Part shown: piece after piece, positions 13,333 through 19,533 of the stretch | Position numbering within the stretch: position 1 is the stretch's first letter | Layout of the letters: each line of letters opens with the position of its first letter | Virus record (IMG/VR): IMGVR_UViG_3300034524_000019 | Location: 1 to 21,351 of that record | From: a virus | Reading direction: 5' to 3' (one strand) | DNA: 21,351 nt | The notes under the pieces: model-generated | What the model was told of the DNA's origin: nothing | What the model saw: the letters and a program-made list of their open reading frames with translations, nothing else | The model's database searches: none | Made by a program: the position numbers and the translations under genes

Positions 13333-13648
13333 AGACGCCCTGGTATCCGTAACTGAAAAAACCTACCGGAGCTTTGCACCTGAGGGTGAAGAGCCACCGT
13401 ATATTATCTGGGATCACGACGGACAGGCGTTTAGTTTGTGCGGCGATGGCGCAACGAGAATTCAAGTGCTGGAAGGAACAGTTGATCTTATCACCAAAAC
13501 AGAAGATGATCCACTGTTCGGACAGATCCAGAATGCCATGAATAATGCCGGGGTAGGGTTTCGGTATAATTCGAAACAGTATGAAGAATCAGCAGGGGTA
13601 ACAATAACCCATCATGAATGGGTGTGGCAGCTTCCCATGGAGGTTTAA
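13313..13648 (+). CDS. Neck/tail completion protein (tail terminator-like)
   Basis: 111 residues starting 20 bases inside the previous gene. The pattern PPYIIWDHDG, then RIQVLEGTVDLITKTEDDPLF, QIQNAMNNAGVGFRY and Y.ES..VTITHHEWVWQL fits the small alpha/beta tail terminator or completion family that caps the tail tube below the neck. Here it precedes the HK97 gp10-like gene, whereas the more usual order is gp10-like then terminator. The exact neck role could therefore be swapped with the next gene. Confidence 0.65.
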   Translation: MTFQKIEDALVSVTEKTYRSFAPEGEEPPYIIWDHDGQAFSLCGDGATRIQVLEGTVDLITKTEDDPLFGQIQNAMNNAGVGFRYNSKQYEESAGVTITHHEWVWQLPMEV

Positions 13649-14083
13649 ATGGCAGTATGTGAATTTATGGGCGGCGAAGATTTTATGATTAAACTTAGCC
13701 GGGCCAGCACAGACGTTAACGAGATAGCCAAAAAGGCAGTATATGCCGGGGCAGAGGTAGTGGCCGATGCAATGGGGGTTAACCTGAGAAGTGTTCTATC
13801 TGACGAAGCGACCGGAGAATTAGCAGAAGCCATGGGGATAACACCAATCACGCTGATGGACGGATCGTGGACAGCGAAAGTAGGCTTCGACGGTTATGAT
13901 TCAGAAGGGGTTGCTTTTCAGTTGATAGCAAGAGCGATCGAGTCCGGGACAACAACCCAGGACGGGAAAAAGAAAATGGAGAAAAGGCCATTCGTCAGAA
14001 AAACAATGAACCAGACCAGGAAGCAAGTAAAAGAGGTCATGATACAAGTTGTTGACGAAGAGATGAGAAAAATATTCGGATAA
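13649..14083 (+). CDS. HK97 gp10-like neck/tail component
   Basis: 144 residues beginning at an ATG directly after the previous stop; AUGGAGG at the end of that gene serves as its site. It is helical at the N-terminus (EIAKKAVYAGAEVVADAMGVN), with a central WTAKVGFDGYDSEG stretch and a C-terminal KMEKRPFVRKTMNQTRKQVKEVM. The RPF...T....K pattern is typical of HK97 gp10 family proteins found between the neck and major tail genes. Probably a minor head-tail connection or tail assembly factor. Confidence 0.8.
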   Translation: MAVCEFMGGEDFMIKLSRASTDVNEIAKKAVYAGAEVVADAMGVNLRSVLSDEATGELAEAMGITPITLMDGSWTAKVGFDGYDSEGVAFQLIARAIESGTTTQDGKKKMEKRPFVRKTMNQTRKQVKEVMIQVVDEEMRKIFG

Positions 14084-14107
14084 AACAAAATTTAGGAGGA
14101 TACAAAA

Positions 14108-14659
14108 ATGGCAGCACCAGTACCAGTAAATATTAAGAACTTTTGCTATGCAACATTAGCAGAAGGCGGAACATATGGAACACCGGTAGTTATTCCGGGG
14201 TTAATGGAAGTTAAACTAGATATGAAGGTTGAAGAATCAAAACTGATCGGCGATGGCCAGACACGGGTTATTGTCAATACAGAAGGTGATATCACCATTG
14301 AGGCGACGGTTAATAAATTCCCGCTAAAAGATCGGGCCGCATTGCTGGGTCGAACCTTCGACGAAACAAAAGGGACACTATTAACCAAAGAAAGCGACAC
14401 GGCCCCATATGTGGCCTGTGGATTTATGATTGAGTTGGATGACGGGAAAAACGCCTATACATGGTTATACAAAGGCCGGTTTATGCAACCGTCAGAAAGC
14501 TATAAGCAAAAAGAAGATGGAAAGGTAACATTCTCAACGCCAACCCTTAAAGGGACGTTTATCACCGATGATGATGGCGAAAAAGGGATCGTAATGGATG
14601 AGTCCGAAGGGACAACACCGCCTACCAACTTCCTGAGCACCGTTTATAAAGCAGCATAA
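14108..14659 (+). CDS. Major tail (tube) protein, phi13-like
   Basis: 183 residues after TTAGGAGG. The features of phi13-type tail tube proteins are present: PVNIKNFCYATLAEGGTYGTP at the start, then PGLMEVKLDMKVEESKL, DGDITIEATVNKF-like strands, and ACGFMIELDDGKN with YTWLYKGRF near 105-125. It forms the hexameric rings of the non-contractile tail tube. Followed at once by a strong terminator, consistent with high-level separate messenger for a structural protein needed in many copies. Confidence 0.9.
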   Translation: MAAPVPVNIKNFCYATLAEGGTYGTPVVIPGLMEVKLDMKVEESKLIGDGQTRVIVNTEGDITIEATVNKFPLKDRAALLGRTFDETKGTLLTKESDTAPYVACGFMIELDDGKNAYTWLYKGRFMQPSESYKQKEDGKVTFSTPTLKGTFITDDDGEKGIVMDESEGTTPPTNFLSTVYKAA

Positions 14660-14662
14660 GAT

Positions 14663-14688
14663 AGGGGCCATTAGGCCCCTGTTTTTTT
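14663..14688 (+). terminator. Intrinsic terminator after the major tail gene
   Basis: AGGGGCC (14663-14669) pairs perfectly with GGCCCCT (14674-14680) around the loop ATTA and is followed by G and seven T. This is the strongest terminator in the window. The tail chaperone gene begins only 19 bases later with no clear promoter. Confidence 0.85.
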
Positions 14689-14706
14689 AAAAGAAAGGGA
14701 AAACCG

Positions 14707-15030
14707 ATGAAAATAACATTAATGATCGAAAATGAAGAAAAAACCTTTACCGCTGGGCGGCCAAAAGGACGAATGGTCAGACGGGCGATCCGACTTGCTG
14801 GATCACTAAAACCGGAAAGCATCACCGAAGATACTCTGGATGAACTGGTTGACTATGTTGTTGACGTCTACGGTAAACAATTTACCATTGATGATTTTTA
14901 CGATGGATTGTACTACGACGAAATGATGGACAAAATAACCGAAACCATTGAGGCCATTGCCAATGGAACAGCTGGAAGGCTGGGAAAATCAAAAAACGGG
15001 CAAGCGGGGAAGGCGAAGGAAAACTGCTAA
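14707..15030 (+). CDS. Tail assembly chaperone G-like
   Basis: 107 residues if read without frameshift, after AAAGAAAGGG. The sequence (MKITLMIENEEKTFTAGRP, VRRAIRLAGSLK, then acidic LDELVDYVVDVYGKQFTIDDFYDGL) is typical of the Gram-positive tail chaperone family encoded between major tail and tape measure genes. It coats the tape measure during tail assembly. Near its end lies a slippery heptamer through which a fraction of ribosomes should enter the -1 frame and make a longer G-T product, as lambda gpG/gpGT do. The C-terminal 10 residues after the slip are low complexity (Gly, Lys, Ala). Confidence 0.85.
   Translation: MKITLMIENEEKTFTAGRPKGRMVRRAIRLAGSLKPESITEDTLDELVDYVVDVYGKQFTIDDFYDGLYYDEMMDKITETIEAIANGTAGRLGKSKNGQAGKAKENC
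14991..14997 (+). promoter_or_regulatory. -1 ribosomal frameshift site A AAA AAC
   Basis: In the G frame the codons read TCA AAA AAC, so A AAA AAC fits the X XXY YYZ rule exactly and both tRNAs can re-pair on AAA. Position 97 codons into the G gene and 33 bases before its stop suits the tail chaperone pair. Downstream bases are G-rich (CGGGCAAGCGGGG), which may add a weak stimulatory structure. Frameshift product is about 165 residues. Confidence 0.75.
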
Positions 15031-15203
15031 CCCTGCAGGAGTGGATTGATGAGTTTTACATCGCCCGCCTGGAAGAACGGTGGACGCTTGAATCAATAGA
15101 CGAAATGGATATCTGGCACTACATTGATCTGATCAATTATAAGCTGGATAAGGAATATTGGGAAAACCAGAGAAAAGCAGTCAACATGCTTAAAGGCATC
15201 TAG
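14997..15203 (+). CDS. Tail assembly chaperone T-like extension (frameshift product)
   Basis: This -1 frame segment has no start codon of its own near its beginning and is open from the slip point to TAG at 15201. It encodes 68 residues: a Gly/Glu linker followed by LTLQEWIDEFYIARLEERW, then MDIWHYIDLINYKLDKEYW and KAVNMLKGI. Trp- and Tyr-rich helical segments of this kind are the usual T domain that contacts the tape measure and the tail tube protein. It would be made only as a fusion to residues 1-97 of the G protein. The tape measure gene starts 32 bases downstream. Confidence 0.75.
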   Translation, partial: RASGEGEGKLLTLQEWIDEFYIARLEERWTLESIDEMDIWHYIDLINYKLDKEYWENQRKAVNMLKGI

Positions 15204-15235
15204 CTGTTTTTTTATTTTCCGGAAAGGAGGGAAAC

Positions 15236-18200
15236 ATGAGTTACGATATAGGGCTTAGAATTGGCATCGATGGAGAAGCCGGGTATAAACAGGCCCTAAA
15301 AACAATTAACGGAGAACTGAGAAACGTCGGGCAGGAACTAAGAGCGGTCACAAAAGAGTTTGAAGGAAATGCAAATTCGATTGATGCACTGACAGCCAAA
15401 AACAGAGTGCTGGAAAAAGAAGTGGAATTACACCGGGTAAAGGTTGAGCTACTAAGTAAAGAGTACAAAAACCAGACGGACGAACTAAAGAAGCTCGAAC
15501 AAAAACTGGAAGAAACAAAAAAAGCCCACAGTGAAGATTCAGAAGAGGTTAAAAAGGCCCAGAAAGAATACGATACCCAGGCTTCCAAAGTCAGGAAGCT
15601 TGATTCAGACATCGGAACAGCAACAGCAACATTAAACCGCTACACCAAGGAGATGGACGCAAACACGACATCAATAAAAGACCAGTCCAGCGAAACCGGG
15701 AAACTGGAAAAAGAGCTGGGTGATTTAAAGTCTGAAATGGGGCTGCTTGAAAGCGACCAGAAAAAACTGACCAGTTCATTCAAGCTGCAGCGGGCAGAGC
15801 TGGGAGAAAACGCCACCGAAGCCGATAAGTTAGAACTGGCCCAAAAGCAACTCCGGCAGCAAGTGGAGTTAACCGACAAGGTTGTTCAAAATCTGGAAAA
15901 CCAACTGGACAAAACAAAAAGAGCTTACGGCGAAAATTCCAAAGAAGTCAAAGACCTGGAAACAAAACTGAACAACGCCAAAACAGAAGTGGTGGAGTTT
16001 AAAAACAAACTGGATGACGTTGAACAGGGTGCCAGTAATGCCGGTGACGGATTAGATCAATTAAACCAAAATGTCCAATCAATCACATTATTTGAGATGG
16101 CAGATGCGCTTTCTGAACTAAGCCAGAAGCTTGTTGAATTTGGAAAAGCAGCCATGACGGCATTTGATGATTATGACGCCGGGATGGATATCATCGTCAC
16201 AAAAACAGGGGCAACCGGAGCAGCGGCCGAAGAGTTCGGTGAAATTTATGATCGGGTTACAAGTTCGATGTTCACACAGAGCTTTGATGACGTCGGATCT
16301 GCGATTGGGGAACTGAACACGCAATTCGGATTAACGGGCGATGCGTTGACAAAGGCATCAGAATACATGTTGATGTTTGCGGACATTAACGGAACAGATG
16401 TAACAAGTTCTTCAATAGCAGCGAAACAAGCAATTGAAGCATACGGGTTATCAAATGAAGATCTGGCATTTGTGCTTGATTCAGTAACATCAACAGCACA
16501 GGCAACAGGCCAGAGTGTCGATTCGCTATTTGAAAAAGCAGTGACCGGAGCGCCGCAAATTAAAGCGCTGGGGCTAAGCTTCGATGAAGGCGTTCAGCTC
16601 ATGGGTGATTTTGAAAAGGCCGGGGTTGATAGTTCTGCAGCACTGACAAGCTTGGCAAAAGCAAGTGTTAATTATGCCCAGGATGGAAAGACTTTATCAC
16701 AGGGGTTAAAAGAAACACAGGATGCAATACTGGGAGCCGCAGACGAAACGGAAGCATTGACGATAGCAAGTGATGTATTTGGATCAAAAGCAGCACCACG
16801 AATGGTAGACGCAATTAAGCGTGGTGTATTGAATCTGGAAGATCTGGCCACGGCATCCGAAGAAACAGCCGGGACAGTAGTAGATACATTTAACGAGACG
16901 CTTGACCCAATCGATAAATTCAAACAGATGCAGCAGGAACTATCGAAGGCAATGGCACCACTTGGAGACGCTATTGCACAAGCATTTTCACCACTGATTG
17001 ATATGGCAATACCAGCCATGCAGGCGCTTTCGGACGCATTTGCAAACCTGTCACAACCAGTAAAAACGATCATTGTTGCGATAGGAAGTTTACTGGCTGG
17101 GTTTGTAGCGCTTATGCCGATTGCTGCAATATTTGTAGCCTCATTTAACACGCTGGCACCACTCTTTGCTGGCATAGCCGGAGGGGCAGGAGGTGCCGGG
17201 GCGGCACTGGCCGGGTTGGCTGGCCCGGTCGGGATAGCAATAGCAGCCATTGTCGCAATCATCGCCGTCTTAAAAGGGGCGTGGGACAATTCAGAGATAT
17301 TTAGAACAGCCGTCGGAGAGGCGTTTGCATCGATCCAGAACACCATAACCGGCGCATTTGATCGGATCAGGGAAGCGATGGCCCCGGCAGTTGAAGCCTT
17401 CCAGGGATTTTCAGCAACAATTCAGCCAGTGCTGCAAGAGCTTGGCGACTTTTTAGGCATGTGGATTGTGCCATTGATTCAGAATTTCATTAACACATTT
17501 ATAACCGGCTTTACCAATATCATCGTGGCCATTGCCCCGTTTATCGCCGCCATCGGAAACCTGCTATCCATTATCGGCAATTTTGTCGGGATGGTCTTTG
17601 CACTGCTGACAGGAGACTGGGCATCAGCCTGGCAATTTGGGCAGAATATTCTACAGGCAGCAGCCGACATGATCAATAATATCTTACAAGGCTTGGCAAA
17701 CGTTATTGCTCTGATCGTCACAACCATAGCTGAGGCAATCCGCAATGCGTGCCAGTTTATTTACGATAACACCATCGGAAAGCTGATGGAGCTGGCCGCC
17801 GGAGTTGCCGCAAAGTGGGAAGAGATCCGGGGCGATACCGCCGCAAAATGGGAAGAGGTCAGAAGTACGATCATCGAATCAATCAGAAACCTACCTGAGA
17901 CATTGCGAAACTATGCGGTTGAGATGCTGACAAAAATGGCCGATGGAATCAGACAAACCGCCAGTGATGTATGGGGAGCCATGACCCAGCTGGCAGAGGA
18001 TTTAAAAACTAAATTCAAAGAAGCCCTGGGCATTCACTCACCATCATCAGTATTCAAGGAATTTGGCTATAACATCGTTCAAGGCTTGTTAAACGGCCTA
18101 AACATAGATTCGATCATGGGCTGGGTTAACAGCATGATTGAACAGATCAAAGGAGCGTTCGCAGGAGGAAACTTTAACCTGCAGGCAGCCATTGAGTTTA

Positions 18201-18892
18201 TCGGAACCGGGGCTGCTGAATTTTTCAAAAGTATTGGCATCGGCGGGGCAAAAACAGGCGATATGTCAGCACCAGTATCCGGCGACATCACCAGCGAATT
18301 CGGATGGCGAACCCATCCGATCTATGGCGATCAGCGGTTTCACGCTGGCATTGATATTGGCGCCGCAGAAGGAACGCCAGTCGGAGCTGCCGGGGCCGGT
18401 ACCGTTACACAGGCCGGATGGAACGGCGGCTATGGTATGTCAGTTACGCTGGATCACGGCAACGGGCTGTCATCATTGTATGCCCATTTATCAGCCATAC
18501 TGGTAAGCGTCGGGGAAGTAGTGTCAAAGCTGCAGACGATTGGGTTAGTCGGATCAACTGGCGATTCAACAGGGCCGCATCTTCACATTGGATTGATGCA
18601 AGATGGAACGTGGATTGATCCCAGCGAATTGTTTGGGTTCGACGTCGGGTCACGATATATACCGCAAAACATGGTAGCGATTGTACATGAGGGTGAAATG
18701 ATTGTACCGAAATCTGAAAACCCATACGCTAATAGCGGGGGACAAATTATGCCGGAATCAACAAGATCAAGCCAACCGCTGATTATCCAGGTGACATTAG
18801 GAAACGGGAAAATACTGGCAGAGGCACTGATTGATAATCTTGACGATATGATTGGAATTAAAACCGGAATGAAAGCAAGGGGGATGCCATGA
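15236..18892 (+). CDS. Tape measure protein with C-terminal M23 peptidase
   Basis: 1218 residues after AAAGGAGGG. Residues 25-275 form a long charged coiled coil (Lys/Glu/Gln-rich). About 285-570 is a tape measure core (FDDYDAGMDIIVTKTGATG). Hydrophobic helices follow at about 610-682 and 735-795, then the familiar ALGIHSPSSVFKEFG motif near 930. Residues 1015-1135 are an M23 metallopeptidase: zinc ligands H1036 and D1040 (HAGID), H1084 (YAHLS) and H1117 in HLH (1115-1117), all present. The protein sets tail length; its peptidase probably cuts peptidoglycan cross-links during DNA entry. At roughly 1.5 angstrom per residue, length predicts a tail in the 180-nm range. It overlaps the Dit gene by 4 bases. 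Confidence 0.95.
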   Translation: MSYDIGLRIGIDGEAGYKQALKTINGELRNVGQELRAVTKEFEGNANSIDALTAKNRVLEKEVELHRVKVELLSKEYKNQTDELKKLEQKLEETKKAHSEDSEEVKKAQKEYDTQASKVRKLDSDIGTATATLNRYTKEMDANTTSIKDQSSETGKLEKELGDLKSEMGLLESDQKKLTSSFKLQRAELGENATEADKLELAQKQLRQQVELTDKVVQNLENQLDKTKRAYGENSKEVKDLETKLNNAKTEVVEFKNKLDDVEQGASNAGDGLDQLNQNVQSITLFEMADALSELSQKLVEFGKAAMTAFDDYDAGMDIIVTKTGATGAAAEEFGEIYDRVTSSMFTQSFDDVGSAIGELNTQFGLTGDALTKASEYMLMFADINGTDVTSSSIAAKQAIEAYGLSNEDLAFVLDSVTSTAQATGQSVDSLFEKAVTGAPQIKALGLSFDEGVQLMGDFEKAGVDSSAALTSLAKASVNYAQDGKTLSQGLKETQDAILGAADETEALTIASDVFGSKAAPRMVDAIKRGVLNLEDLATASEETAGTVVDTFNETLDPIDKFKQMQQELSKAMAPLGDAIAQAFSPLIDMAIPAMQALSDAFANLSQPVKTIIVAIGSLLAGFVALMPIAAIFVASFNTLAPLFAGIAGGAGGAGAALAGLAGPVGIAIAAIVAIIAVLKGAWDNSEIFRTAVGEAFASIQNTITGAFDRIREAMAPAVEAFQGFSATIQPVLQELGDFLGMWIVPLIQNFINTFITGFTNIIVAIAPFIAAIGNLLSIIGNFVGMVFALLTGDWASAWQFGQNILQAAADMINNILQGLANVIALIVTTIAEAIRNACQFIYDNTIGKLMELAAGVAAKWEEIRGDTAAKWEEVRSTIIESIRNLPETLRNYAVEMLTKMADGIRQTASDVWGAMTQLAEDLKTKFKEALGIHSPSSVFKEFGYNIVQGLLNGLNIDSIMGWVNSMIEQIKGAFAGGNFNLQAAIEFIGTGAAEFFKSIGIGGAKTGDMSAPVSGDITSEFGWRTHPIYGDQRFHAGIDIGAAEGTPVGAAGAGTVTQAGWNGGYGMSVTLDHGNGLSSLYAHLSAILVSVGEVVSKLQTIGLVGSTGDSTGPHLHIGLMQDGTWIDPSELFGFDVGSRYIPQNMVAIVHEGEMIVPKSENPYANSGGQIMPESTRSSQPLIIQVTLGNGKILAEALIDNLDDMIGIKTGMKARGMP

Positions 18893-19533
18893 GAGCAGAT
18901 ATTAAAATTGGTGAAATCTGGATGGAATCAGACCTAGGACTTGTATTTAACGAAAGAACAATTTCTCCACCTGAACCAAAGTTAGTGCAAATTGAATTAT
19001 TAGGTTCATCTGATGTTATTGATGTTACAGAAATAATTTCAGGAGATGTAGAATATAAACAAAGGACAATTACAATAAGGCTTAAATCAGGAACTGGAAG
19101 AGATAATTATCATTCAGAACAATCAACGCTTGAAAATTATATTCATGGGAAAAAATTAAAGATAATTTTTAATAAAGATCCTGAATTCTATTGGATTGGA
19201 AGAATATCTGTTAGCAACACAGACCCTGAAATATTTGGATCTACAATTACCATTACTGCAACCGTTGATCCTTACAAATACCTTGTAACCCCTCATGTTT
19301 ACGGGGGAACGGTTGCAGGCAGTTTGACTGTAACTATTGCGGGGATGCGAAAGCGAGTTTGCCCTAAAATTACAGTCAGTAGTGTTATGACTGTAAGCTA
19401 TCTAGGAAAAACTTACGATCTAAGTGCAGGTGAGAACATTATCCCTGATATTTTTTTAGGCGAGGGGAATCATCAACTTACTTTTTCTGGTTCAGGTACG
19501 GTATCAGTAGCATATCAAGGTGGTAGTTTATGA
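18889..19533 (+). CDS. Distal tail protein (Dit)
   Basis: 214 residues from an ATG overlapping the tape measure stop (ATGA). N-terminal half is beta-rich (VQIELLGSSDVIDVTEIISG, YKQRTITIRLKSG, ENYIHGKKLKIIF, FYWIGRISV) and ends with ITITATVDPYKY, the hallmark of Dit family proteins, followed by a galectin-like C-terminal half. Dit forms the hexameric hub linking tail tube and baseplate. The gene is much poorer in GC (about 31% over 18901-19080 by hand count) than the end of the tape measure gene (about 43%), with AT-rich third positions. This suggests separate ancestry. Confidence 0.85.
   Translation: MRADIKIGEIWMESDLGLVFNERTISPPEPKLVQIELLGSSDVIDVTEIISGDVEYKQRTITIRLKSGTGRDNYHSEQSTLENYIHGKKLKIIFNKDPEFYWIGRISVSNTDPEIFGSTITITATVDPYKYLVTPHVYGGTVAGSLTVTIAGMRKRVCPKITVSSVMTVSYLGKTYDLSAGENIIPDIFLGEGNHQLTFSGSGTVSVAYQGGSL

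Noticed and set aside
15186-15213. T7 run after the T-like chaperone frame considered as a fifth terminator.
   Set aside because: The only stem before it is ATGC/GCAT separated from the T-run by several bases; too weak to support a terminator.
16672-17346. A 224-codon open frame on the minus strand within the tape measure gene.
   Set aside because: Opposite a clear tape measure coding region; low-complexity Ala/Ser composition reflects the complementary strand.
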